Of a DNA stretch of 25,684 nt, positions 7,729-14,773 are shown one piece after another. The DNA is from Anaerolineae bacterium. Its GTDB lineage: Bacteria > Chloroflexota > Anaerolineae > JAAYZQ01. The stretch lies in the NCBI GenBank assembly GCA_016926595.1, contig JAFGOG010000638.1:1-25684 (forward strand). Direction: 5' to 3'. Position 1 is the first letter of the stretch; the number at the start of each line of letters is the position of its first letter. The position numbers and the translations under genes are program-made. Below the pieces are notes generated by a model that saw nothing but the letters and a program-made list of their open reading frames with translations, had not been told where the DNA came from and searched no databases.

Positions 7729-9612
7729 ATGGTCGCATCGCTGCCCAGACCCTACAAAGAGCGTGAGCCGGTCGAGACCATCGCGGCCATCCGGCGCATC
7801 CTGGCCCCCCTCGGGCTCTCGCCGGAACCCTACGGGTCTGCGAACCCTTACCCGGAGCTGCACTCGGTCGGGTTGTGCCTGCCTCCTTCTCAGGGCAGCT
7901 TTGCCGCGAACGGCAAGGGCCGGTCTGCCGAGTACTGCATGGCCAGCGGACACGCCGAGTTCATCGAGCGGTTGCAGAATGGCCTTTTTGCCAGATTCCC
8001 ACGGACGATCGCCGCATCCTTCCGCGATCGATACGGGTTCTACTACGCCCCGGACGAGCGCTATCTGAGCGAGGAGCAGCTCCTGGCGCTGCCGGGCGAT
8101 GTGCTGGACGACCTGGTGCGCTACGGCGGCGCCGGGCGGGAAACCTTTGTGCGGCGCTATGCCGCCCGGGCGCGGGCGAACGGGGCGCCGGGCATCGTCG
8201 CCGTGCCCTTTTACGATACCGGACAGGGGGATGTGGTCTGCCTGCCGTTCAACCTGCTGCTGCAGGCCACCGGCTCAAATGGCATGGCCGCCGGCAACAC
8301 GCTGCCGGAGGCGCTCTATCAGGGCTGCTGCGAACTGTTGGAGCGCTGGGCGGCAGCGCGCGTCTATTTCGGGCGGCTAACCCCGCCGACCATCCCGCGC
8401 TCGTACCTCCGGCAGTTCGCCCAAGAGGCCGCCATCATCGAGGCCATCGAGCAGAGCGGCAAGTACCGGGTCACGGTCAAGGACTTTTCCTGCGGCGCCC
8501 GCATTCCCGCGCTGGGACTGATCGTCGAAAACCGCTCCGCCCACAGGTACCGGCTCAACGTGGGCTGCGATACGTCCTTCCAGGTCGCGCTCAGCCGCTG
8601 TCTGACCGAGATCTATCAGGGAATGCGGGACGAGGAATCGTTCGATCGGTTCTGCTCGCCCATCTCGGAACGTGAACCGTCCTATTTCGTGGATGACACA
8701 CTCGTTTCCCGGCACCGGCGATGCCTTGGCTTTGAGGCGTTCAAGCGCGACTGCCGGGCTGCTTTTCCGGCAGCGCTCTTGGGCGGGGAAGCGGGCTACG
8801 CGTTTGCACGGGACGTGTGGGGCCCCAGGGCCTCCTATGAGGAGGAAGTGCAGCGGCTTGTCGCCTTCTTTCATCAAGCTGGCCACAACGTCTACATCCG
8901 CGACGTGTCTTTCCTGGGTTTTCCCTCGGTCCGGGTGTACGTGCCCGAGATATCGGCGATGTCAACGAGCCAGGTACCGGCGCCTGGATCGGCTGAATCC
9001 TCACTCGCCCTCGCCCTGGATGCGATCGAGGACAAGGCGCTCCAGCTCAAGCGCTGTTCCGATGAGGATCTGGCAGCCGTTGCGGAGGCGCTCGACCGGC
9101 TACCCGCGGCAAGCAGGTTCACCGAGGTATTTGGGCTCGAACTGGAGAGGCTCTCTCCCTGGCGGGACGTGCCCCTCGCTTTCCTGTTGGCCCAGATCCG
9201 CTACCGCCTGGGCCAACACGGAAAGGCCAGGGAGAGCCTCCATGCCTTTCTCGGCACGCGCGCGGAACCCTATCGCTATCGCTACTATGAGGGCGTGATC
9301 CGGTATCTGGCCCTGCGGGCCGAGGGGCTGGCGCATGCCGAGGCAGCACGGCAGTTGGGCCAGGACCCCGAGTGGGGGGAGACGGGCCGGCTCATCGCCG
9401 AGGAGATGGCCGACCCCAGCCAGGTATTCCGGTTCACGAAACTGCCCAATTGCCCGGACTGTGAGGCGTGCGAGCTTCAGCCCGAGTGCAACACCGGCGG
9501 TGCGCTGGCCATCGTCGACAGGCTCTATCCGGCCATGCGCCAGAATCGCATCGAGCAGAGGGATCTGGCATGGGTCCATCCCTCGGCAGAGCAGGAGGTG
9601 GGAAAAAAGTGA
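7729..9612 (+). CDS. YcaO-family ATP-dependent peptide-modifying enzyme
   Basis: A 627-residue protein. I prefer the ATG at 7729 because GGAG lies 6 nt before it; the GTG at 7717 lacks a ribosome site. YcaO enzymes use ATP to activate backbone amides and make azolines, thioamides or amidines. The core signature SNGMAAGNTLPEA begins near residue 183 and runs into ELLERW, very close to the SNGMSAGNT of E. coli YcaO. Overall length and the helical TPR-like C-terminal part also match E. coli YcaO better than TOMM cyclodehydratases. The C-terminus adds a cysteine group, CPDCEACELQPEC (C575, C578, C581, C587), likely a metal or Fe-S site. No E1-like, TfuA or flavin dehydrogenase partner is in the window. 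Context with precursors and a radical SAM enzyme supports a RiPP role. Confidence 0.9.
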   Translation: MVASLPRPYKEREPVETIAAIRRILAPLGLSPEPYGSANPYPELHSVGLCLPPSQGSFAANGKGRSAEYCMASGHAEFIERLQNGLFARFPRTIAASFRDRYGFYYAPDERYLSEEQLLALPGDVLDDLVRYGGAGRETFVRRYAARARANGAPGIVAVPFYDTGQGDVVCLPFNLLLQATGSNGMAAGNTLPEALYQGCCELLERWAAARVYFGRLTPPTIPRSYLRQFAQEAAIIEAIEQSGKYRVTVKDFSCGARIPALGLIVENRSAHRYRLNVGCDTSFQVALSRCLTEIYQGMRDEESFDRFCSPISEREPSYFVDDTLVSRHRRCLGFEAFKRDCRAAFPAALLGGEAGYAFARDVWGPRASYEEEVQRLVAFFHQAGHNVYIRDVSFLGFPSVRVYVPEISAMSTSQVPAPGSAESSLALALDAIEDKALQLKRCSDEDLAAVAEALDRLPAASRFTEVFGLELERLSPWRDVPLAFLLAQIRYRLGQHGKARESLHAFLGTRAEPYRYRYYEGVIRYLALRAEGLAHAEAARQLGQDPEWGETGRLIAEEMADPSQVFRFTKLPNCPDCEACELQPECNTGGALAIVDRLYPAMRQNRIEQRDLAWVHPSAEQEVGKK

Positions 9613-9638
9613 CTAGGGAGCAAGAGCGGTAGGATCGT

Positions 9639-9653
9639 CTGCCGGGCCGGCAG
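9639..9653 (+). promoter_or_regulatory. Small perfect hairpin downstream of the YcaO gene
   Basis: CTGCCG, loop GGC, CGGCAG form a 6-bp stem. No T-run follows. It lies between the YcaO stop and precursor copy 2 and may modulate read-through; its function is unproven. Confidence 0.35.
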
Positions 9654-9700
9654 CACAATCAGTGGAGGGTTGTAGTGATCCGGCTAGAGGCTTCTGATCG

Positions 9701-9720
9701 GCGCCGCCCCGATCGGCGGC
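9701..9720 (+). promoter_or_regulatory. Conserved hairpin upstream of precursor copy 2
   Basis: GCCGCC (9703-9708) pairs with GGCGGC (9715-9720) around CCGATC. It is the counterpart of the element at 5728-5747, with the central CGAT and the stem retained, 31 nt before the start codon. Confidence 0.5.
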
Positions 9721-9751
9721 AACATCCAATCATGTAAAGGAGAAAAAGACG

Positions 9752-9964
9752 ATGGCGACAGAAAAAGAGATGTACGAGTTGTTGGGCCGGGCGGTGGTCG
9801 ACCCGGAGTTTCGGGCAGCGTTGACCGCGGACCCCGCCAGGACTGTCGCAGTCCTGGGCATCACCCTGACCGAGGACCAAGTGGCGGGGCTCCAGGCCTC
9901 GGATCTGGCGGCGGTCACTGAGGGCCTGGACGAGCGGCTGTCCAAACTGAGTCGCATGACATAG
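9752..9964 (+). CDS. RiPP precursor-like peptide, copy 2
   Basis: A 70-residue peptide, starting at ATG after AAAGGAGAAAAAGACG. It has the same MATEKEMYELLGRA opening as copies 1 and 3, a DP turn, LTEDQVAGLQASDLA and the EGLDERLSK end of the leader. The tail is only five residues, LSRMT. Such a short tail is unusual for a core peptide: either the product is tiny, or modification happens within or before LDERLSK. It sits behind the YcaO gene and is part of the duplicated unit with the M16 gene start. Confidence 0.75.
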   Translation: MATEKEMYELLGRAVVDPEFRAALTADPARTVAVLGITLTEDQVAGLQASDLAAVTEGLDERLSKLSRMT

Positions 9965-10043
9965 GCTTTGGCGAAGCTCCTCCGCCTTCCCTCGCCAGCC
10001 CATCCGTGCGGCCCGGCGCCCGAGCCCACCGCAAGGTGGGCAC

Positions 10044-10293
10044 GTGACGCTGATGTGGCGGCCGATGGATACGAGCCCGTTCGTAGAGCAGATCCTACCG
10101 AACGGCCTGCGGGCCGTCGCCATCGGCCGCCCGGGCACGTCTACGGTCGCGAGTAAGGTGTTCCTGAAGGCGGGCAGCCGCCACGACGGCGACCGGCACG
10201 GCATCGGCCACTGCCTGGAGCACGCCCTCTTCCGGAGCACAACGACGCGCAGCAGCCGGGAACTGTTCGGCGAGATCGAGGATCTGGGCGGCA
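10044..10293 (+). pseudogene. Truncated M16 peptidase N-terminus (duplicate fragment)
   Basis: The GTG at 10044, with AAGGTGGG upstream, opens a frame nearly identical to the start of the intact M16 gene at 10638, including the zinc motif HCLEH. After about 83 codons homology ends at GGGCGGC, where sequence like the leader of precursor copy 1 begins. The frame stays open across the joint and continues into precursor copy 3, giving a potential 164-residue chimera ending at 10538. On its own it lacks the third zinc ligand and the whole C-terminal lobe, so it cannot be an active peptidase. Whether the chimera is made depends on initiation at 10044; the internal start at 10326 has its own ribosome site. 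Confidence 0.8.
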
Positions 10294-10325
10294 GAATATC
10301 ACAAACAAAGGAAAGGAAAAAGACA

Positions 10326-10538
10326 ATGGCGACAGAAAAAGAGATGTACGAGTTGTTGGGCCGGGCGATGGTCGACGCGGAGTTTCGTGGTGCACTGATC
10401 GCGGATCCCGCCAAGGCGGCTGAAGGGCTGGGCATCAGCCTGACGGACGAGCAACGGGCCGGGCTGAAGGCCTCGGATCTGGCGACTGCCGAGGGCCTGG
10501 ACGATCGGCTATCCAAAATGGCTCGCGGCGGGACTTAG
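10326..10538 (+). CDS. RiPP precursor-like peptide, copy 3 (mosaic; in frame with M16 fragment)
   Basis: A 70-residue peptide from ATG 10326 with GGAAAGGAAAAAGACA before it. Leader: MATEKEMYELLGRA opening, ADP turn, LTDEQRAGLKASDLA, EGLDDRLSK. Tail: MARGGT. The gene body follows copy 2 (for example TTGGGCCGGGCG and GTCGAC), yet the 30 or so bases upstream (AATATCACAAACAAAGG...) follow copy 1, so it is a recombinant of the two. It also lies at the 3' end of a longer frame from 10044. Expression from its own ATG is the simplest reading; production as a fusion with an inactive M16 lobe is possible. Confidence 0.75.
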   Translation: MATEKEMYELLGRAMVDAEFRGALIADPAKAAEGLGISLTDEQRAGLKASDLATAEGLDDRLSKMARGGT

Positions 10539-10890
10539 GTCTGGTCGGACACTGATAGGCTTTGGCGAAGCTCCTCCGCCTTCCCTCACCAGCCCATCGT
10601 GCGACCTGGTGCGCGAACCCACCGGAAAAGCGGACACGTGAACCTGACACGGCGGCCGATGGACACGAGCTCGTTCGCAGAGCGGATCCTACCGAACGGC
10701 CTGCGGGCCGTCGCCATCGGCCGCCCGGGCACGTCGACCGTCGCGAGCAAGCTTTTCCTGAAGGCGGGCAGCCGTCACGACGGCGACCGGCACGGCATCG
10801 GCCACTGCCTGGAGCACGCCCTCTTCCGGGGCACGGCGACGCGCAGCAGCCGGGAACTGTTCGGCGAGATCGAGGATCTGGGTGGCAGGA
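10326..10890 (+). repeat. Tandem duplication, copy B (precursor + start of intact M16 gene)
   Basis: Counterpart of 9752-10295: precursor copy 3, the spacer starting ATAGGCTTTGGCG at 10555, and the first part of the complete M16 gene. Start-to-start distance between the two precursors is 574 bp. Differences are scattered substitutions plus about 20 extra bases after copy 3, so the duplication is not very recent. Confidence 0.85.
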
Positions 10891-11909
10891 TCCAGGGCCA
10901 GACGGTCAAGGACTATCTCGCCCTAAGCACGGTCACCAGCGCGCAGCACTATCGCACCGGCCTGGAGCTGCTGGCAGACCTGCTCCTCCACCCCCGCTTC
11001 GACGGCGCCGGGTTCGAGGCCGAGAAGCGCGTGATCCTGGAAGAGATGACACAGCGGGCCGACATGCGGCAGATCATCTGGGATCTGTATGACCTGGAGC
11101 TGTGGCAGGCCCATCCGCTGAGACACCGGGTGCTGGGCTATGAGAGCGTGGTGGCAGCCCTGACCGTGGATGACGTCGCTGCTCACTATCGCCGCTTTTG
11201 CGTGCCGTCCGCGGCGGTGCTCGTCGTCTGTGGGGCATGTGACCCGGCGGAAGCGCTGCAAGAGGTCGAGAGGCTGTTCGGCCCGTTTACGGGCGACCCG
11301 GCGGAGGTCGAGCCGGTGCCGGCGGAACCGCCGCTGGCCGAAATCCGCAGCAGCATGCTGGAGCGCGCCACCCGCCAGGTCCACCTGGCGATCGGCTGGC
11401 CGGCCGTTCCCTTGCGCCACCCGGACAGCACTGTCTTGAAGGCGATCGATCGGATTCTCGGCGTGGGCGGTCGCTCCCGCCTGTATCAAGAGCTGCGCGA
11501 ACGGCGTGGCCTGGCCTATGCCGTCCAAACCGTGCGCGCCGAGCACGAGGACACGGGCCATTTTGCCGTCTACTCGGCAACCGGTTCAAGGCGCGTGCAG
11601 GAACTGCTGGACGCGATCCTGGGCGAGATCCGCCGCCTGCAGGTGGAGCCGGTGAGTGAGGCCGAGCTGCGAGCCGCCCAGAGGAGTTACGAAGGATCGC
11701 TGGCGGTGAGCTTTGAGACCAACCTCAGCCTGGCCGGCATCGTTGGTATCGAAACGCTGCTCACCGGGCAGTTTGAGTCATTTGCGAAGGCCGCGCGGCG
11801 GGTGTACAATGTCACACCACAGGACGTGCTGAGGGTGGCGAATGCCTATCTGGATACGGAACGGTATGCCCTGGCGATAGTCGGTCCGCTAGAGGGAGAA
11901 AGTCGATAG
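10638..11909 (+). CDS. M16 family zinc peptidase (pitrilysin/insulinase-like)
   Basis: A 423-residue protein, normal length for a single M16B subunit. The GTG at 10638 has GGAAAAG 7 nt upstream; ATG 10659 is the alternative and leaves LPNGLRAVA near the N-terminus. The inverted zinc motif HCLEH is at H56-E59-H60, and a downstream EAEKRVILEEM supplies the third ligand, so it should be active. The C-terminal lobe has the substrate-binding signature SRLYQELRERRGLAYAV. In other RiPP loci (PQQ, subtilosin-type) M16B peptidases trim or degrade leaders, often as pairs with one inactive partner. Here only one full gene is present, plus the truncated duplicate. Its likely job is release or turnover of the precursor leader in the cytoplasm. 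Confidence 0.93.
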   Translation: MNLTRRPMDTSSFAERILPNGLRAVAIGRPGTSTVASKLFLKAGSRHDGDRHGIGHCLEHALFRGTATRSSRELFGEIEDLGGRIQGQTVKDYLALSTVTSAQHYRTGLELLADLLLHPRFDGAGFEAEKRVILEEMTQRADMRQIIWDLYDLELWQAHPLRHRVLGYESVVAALTVDDVAAHYRRFCVPSAAVLVVCGACDPAEALQEVERLFGPFTGDPAEVEPVPAEPPLAEIRSSMLERATRQVHLAIGWPAVPLRHPDSTVLKAIDRILGVGGRSRLYQELRERRGLAYAVQTVRAEHEDTGHFAVYSATGSRRVQELLDAILGEIRRLQVEPVSEAELRAAQRSYEGSLAVSFETNLSLAGIVGIETLLTGQFESFAKAARRVYNVTPQDVLRVANAYLDTERYALAIVGPLEGESR

Positions 11910-11923
11910 TGAGAGGAGACCCT

Positions 11924-13327
11924 GTGGACACAGCACCATCAGGCGAGCCGGCTGCAGGAGCCAGTCGAGGGCTGTGGGAGACGCTGGCGGAGAACATCGC
12001 AGCCGCGCCGGAACCGGCAACGGACCTGTGGGCCAGCCTGGAGAACCGGCTGGACTTTTCCCGGCGCAAACCGCGCCGCGCTGCGCAGGTTGAAGTGGTC
12101 CGCCAGGCCGGGGTCAAGGGGGACAGTTTTTACATCCTGCGCAACGCCGAGGCGAACACCTATTTAAAGATCGATGCCCAGGACTATTTTCTGTGGCAGC
12201 ACCTGGACGGCGAGCACTCGGTGCGCGACCTGGCCGTGGCCTACTTTGCCGCCTACAGGGCCTTTCCCTTTGACCGGCTCGTCCAACTGCTCGATCAACT
12301 CAAGGCCAAGCAGTTGCTGGAGGACAGGCCGATCCACGTGCTGGGCGGCATTGCCTTACGCCTGGAGGAACGTACCCTGGCCTACCGCATGCAGCGCTTC
12401 GCCGACACGTCGATGCAGAAAGAGTTCAGCCTCAAAAACGTGGACAGGCTGTTTGCGGCCATGTACCGGCGCCTGGCGTGGCCGCTCTTTACGCGGCCGG
12501 GGCTCATCGTGTGCGGCCTGGTTGCCCTCACTGGCCTGGTCCTCTTTGTCCGGCTGCTGCTGAGCGGTACCTATTCGGTGGTACAGACGGCCGGCTCCTA
12601 CGGGCTGGGGCTGCTGGTGCTGCTGCTGGCCAACTACACCATGATCTTTTTCCACGAGAGCGGCCATGCCCTGACCTGCAAACACTACGGCCGGAGCATC
12701 CTCAAGGGTGGCATGCTCTTTTACTACGGGTCGCCGGCCTTCTTTGTCGATACGACCGACATCTGGATGGCGCCAAAAGCGGCACGAGTCGCCACCTCTT
12801 TTGCCGGTCCGGCGGCTGACCTGGCCGTGGGTGGGATGCTTGTCCTGGTGAGCACGCTCTTTTCGCAGCTGCCCGTGAGCGCCGTGCTGTTCCAGATGGC
12901 TGCCGTAGCCTACCTCGGCGTCCTTCTGAACCTGGCTCCATTCATGGAGCTGGATGGCTATTTCATCCTCATGGACTGGCTCGAGATCCCGCTGCTGCGC
13001 AAGAAATCGCTGGCGTTTGTGCGCAAGCGGCTGGTCTCCAAGCTCTTGCGCGAGCATACCCCGTTCAGCCGCGAGGAGCGCATCTTGGCCATCTATGGCT
13101 TGTTGACGGGTGCCTTTACCGTTCTCACGATGTTTCTTTCGATCTACTTGTGGCAGAGCCAGGTGCGGGGGCTGATCGAGACGGTGTTGAGCGGCCGCGA
13201 TATCCTGTCCGCGGTTCTCGCCGGGGGGCTGGCGCTCCTGGCCGGCGTCCCGCTGATCTTGGGGCTGCTCGTCAGAGTCATTTTGCTCGCCGACGCTGGC
13301 CTGGCACGGCTGCGCGAAAAACGTTAG
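11924..13327 (+). CDS. M50-like membrane metallopeptidase with PqqD-like N-terminal domain
   Basis: A 467-residue integral membrane protein. GTG 11924 has AGGAG 5 nt upstream; the alternative GTG 11909 overlaps the previous stop. Residues about 67-136 (YILRNAEANTYLKIDAQDYFLWQHLDG...LLDQLKAKQLLED, in part) look like a PqqD/RRE precursor-binding domain. About six membrane segments follow. HESGH (H244, E245, H248) lies in one and MELDG (D344) in a later one, the two site-2-protease zinc motifs. This arrangement matches the putative peptide zinc metalloproteases of RiPP loci. It may cleave the leader at the membrane and could help export or self-protection. It follows the M16 gene directly, so translation is likely coupled. 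Confidence 0.9.
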   Translation: MDTAPSGEPAAGASRGLWETLAENIAAAPEPATDLWASLENRLDFSRRKPRRAAQVEVVRQAGVKGDSFYILRNAEANTYLKIDAQDYFLWQHLDGEHSVRDLAVAYFAAYRAFPFDRLVQLLDQLKAKQLLEDRPIHVLGGIALRLEERTLAYRMQRFADTSMQKEFSLKNVDRLFAAMYRRLAWPLFTRPGLIVCGLVALTGLVLFVRLLLSGTYSVVQTAGSYGLGLLVLLLANYTMIFFHESGHALTCKHYGRSILKGGMLFYYGSPAFFVDTTDIWMAPKAARVATSFAGPAADLAVGGMLVLVSTLFSQLPVSAVLFQMAAVAYLGVLLNLAPFMELDGYFILMDWLEIPLLRKKSLAFVRKRLVSKLLREHTPFSREERILAIYGLLTGAFTVLTMFLSIYLWQSQVRGLIETVLSGRDILSAVLAGGLALLAGVPLILGLLVRVILLADAGLARLREKR

Positions 13328-13351
13328 ATCGGCGCGCGATAGGAGGGACAA

Positions 13352-13711
13352 ATGGGCCGAGGACTATTCGATCGTCTGGACGGTGAGCTGGCGGCGCGCG
13401 AAAAATCACCCGGGCTGAGCATGGCCGATTTGCTCACGCTGCCGGAGCCGCTGAGCGGCTTGCTCAAGTGGCTGATGCGGCAGAGAACGGCGGCTTTCGC
13501 GGACGTGGCCGCCTTTCTTGGGGGGGATGAGGCGCAGGCGCGCCTGGCGCTGGCCGACCTGCTCGACAAGGGCTTGATCCGCGAGCTTGAGATGCGCGGC
13601 GCGACACAGTACCGCGTGCGCCTGGCGCCCAAGCGCGGGCGCGCGCTGCCGGCGAATCTCTGGCAGGCGTTGAGCGACAAGGTGGAAGGAGAAGAGGAGG
13701 AGCGGCCATGA
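13352..13711 (+). CDS. Small winged-helix-like protein, related to the middle of the 955-residue permease
   Basis: 119 residues, ATG with AGGAGGG 4 nt upstream. The centre (LLKWLMRQRTAAFADVAAFL through LRELEM-like strands to QYRVRLAPKRGRALPANLWQAL) has the helix-turn-helix plus wing pattern of a MarR/ArsR-like fold. The permease gene at 15543 contains a close relative (VRWLLRHGAASLAEVAESMG ... RYRVRLARRGRRTLPAQIWQAL). The wing is very basic, but whether it binds DNA or a protein partner is unknown. Its stop overlaps the next gene by 4 bp (ATGA), so the two are coupled. Confidence 0.75.
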   Translation: MGRGLFDRLDGELAAREKSPGLSMADLLTLPEPLSGLLKWLMRQRTAAFADVAAFLGGDEAQARLALADLLDKGLIRELEMRGATQYRVRLAPKRGRALPANLWQALSDKVEGEEEERP

Positions 13712-13920
13712 AATGTTTTCACTGTGAGCAAGAGGCGCGCGGCGTGTGCAGTTTCTGCGGGCGTGCGCTGTGCAAAGAGCACATGAAAAAGATGCCGGCC
13801 ATCCTCACCATCTATGTGGGTGAGGCGAACACGCCCAAGGCGGTGGTCGTCGCCGATGCGCTCTACTGCGGGGTCTGCAAGCCGCAGCCGGAGCCGATCG
13901 AGATGCCGGAGCTGTATTGA
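13708..13920 (+). CDS. Small B-box-like zinc-finger protein
   Basis: 70 residues. The N-terminal part, CFHC...CSFCGRALCKEH, has the Cys/His spacing of a B-box or LIM-like zinc site, with a further CGVC pair near the C-terminus, enough for two metal sites. No catalytic domain or membrane segment is present. It is translationally coupled to the winged-helix gene before it, and the phosphatase gene starts 1 base after its stop. It is likely an adaptor in the same complex or pathway; function unknown. Confidence 0.75.
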   Translation: MKCFHCEQEARGVCSFCGRALCKEHMKKMPAILTIYVGEANTPKAVVVADALYCGVCKPQPEPIEMPELY

Positions 13921-13921
13921 G

Positions 13922-14749
13922 ATGGAAAATCCCTTAGAGCGCGAGCTAGAGATCGGCCGCCAGATCCAGGCCAGTTTCCTTCCCGAGCAGATCCCACAGT
14001 TACCCGGCTGGGAGATCGCCGCCCGCTTTCAGCCGGTGCGCCAGGTTGGCGGAGATTTTTATGACGTTTTCCCACTCGTCCAGAACCGGCGCCTGGGCCT
14101 GGTCATCGGTGATGTGTGTGGCAAAGGGGTAGGGGCGGCGCTCTATATGGCGCTCTTTCGCACGCTGATCCGGGCCTTTGCCCAACAGCACCAGACGTTA
14201 CATTGGATGGACGCCTTATCGGAGGAAAAACCGAGCCGGCAGATCGGTGGCCGACGGCCTGTTTTGCCTTCTATTGGCACCAGCGCGTTGAAAAACGCCA
14301 TCGAGTTGACGAACAATTACATGGCCGACGTGCATGGCCACACCAGCATGTTTGCTACAGTCTTTCTCGGCGTCCTGGATCCATCGAGCGGCATGCTCCT
14401 GTACGTCAACGGCGGTCACGAACACCCACTCCTGGTCAACTCGGCCGGCGTCAAGGAAAGGCTGGCCACGACCGGCCCCGTGGTCGGCCTCTTTGCAGGG
14501 ACGCGTTTCGATATCCAATCGGTTTGCATCGAACCGGGCGATATCCTTGTCGCTTTTACCGATGGGGTGACAGAGGCATGTAATGCACAGGGCGAGTTCT
14601 TTGAGCACGAACGCCTCTATGCTTTGATGGCGCAGCCCGTTTCAACCGCTTCCGAGCTGCTCGACTCTATTCAGGCGAGCGTTCGCGAGTTTATGGGCGA
14701 AGCGGACCCATCGGACGACATCGCCTTGCTGGCCATACGGCGGCAATAG
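13922..14749 (+). CDS. SpoIIE/PP2C-type serine phosphatase (RsbU-like)
   Basis: 275 residues beginning with the helical segment ERELEIGRQIQASFLPEQIPQLPGW typical of RsbU-type enzymes. Metal-binding acids are all present: D45 in GGDFYD, D64 in GDVCGKG, D214 in FTDGVTEA and D265/D266 in DDIALL. NGGHEHPLL replaces the usual NAGH.P motif. No sensory domain is attached, so input must come from partners. Such phosphatases dephosphorylate STAS-type anti-anti-sigma factors or other Ser/Thr-phosphorylated proteins; none is encoded nearby, so the substrate is unknown. It starts directly after the zinc-finger gene. Confidence 0.92.
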   Translation: MENPLERELEIGRQIQASFLPEQIPQLPGWEIAARFQPVRQVGGDFYDVFPLVQNRRLGLVIGDVCGKGVGAALYMALFRTLIRAFAQQHQTLHWMDALSEEKPSRQIGGRRPVLPSIGTSALKNAIELTNNYMADVHGHTSMFATVFLGVLDPSSGMLLYVNGGHEHPLLVNSAGVKERLATTGPVVGLFAGTRFDIQSVCIEPGDILVAFTDGVTEACNAQGEFFEHERLYALMAQPVSTASELLDSIQASVREFMGEADPSDDIALLAIRRQ

Positions 14750-14773
14750 CCTTTGATTTGAGAAAGGATTCCT

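Larger units (their letters stand above)
9752..10295 (+). repeat. Tandem duplication, copy A (precursor + 5' part of M16 gene)
   Basis: This stretch (precursor copy 2, the short spacer, about the first 83 codons of an M16 gene) is closely matched by 10326-10890. The spacer begins with the same ATAGGCTTTGGCGAAGCTCC at 9961 and 10555, and long runs in the M16 part are identical. Copy A stops abruptly inside the M16 frame at GGGCGGCAG. Confidence 0.85.

Noticed and set aside
9965..10043. Possible terminator after precursor copy 2
   Set aside because: Only a 4-bp stem (GGCG/CGCC) and no T-run; the same spacer is repeated before the intact M16 gene.
12356..13351. 331-residue minus-strand frame
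   Set aside because: Antisense to the M50 peptidase with its zinc motifs and membrane helices.
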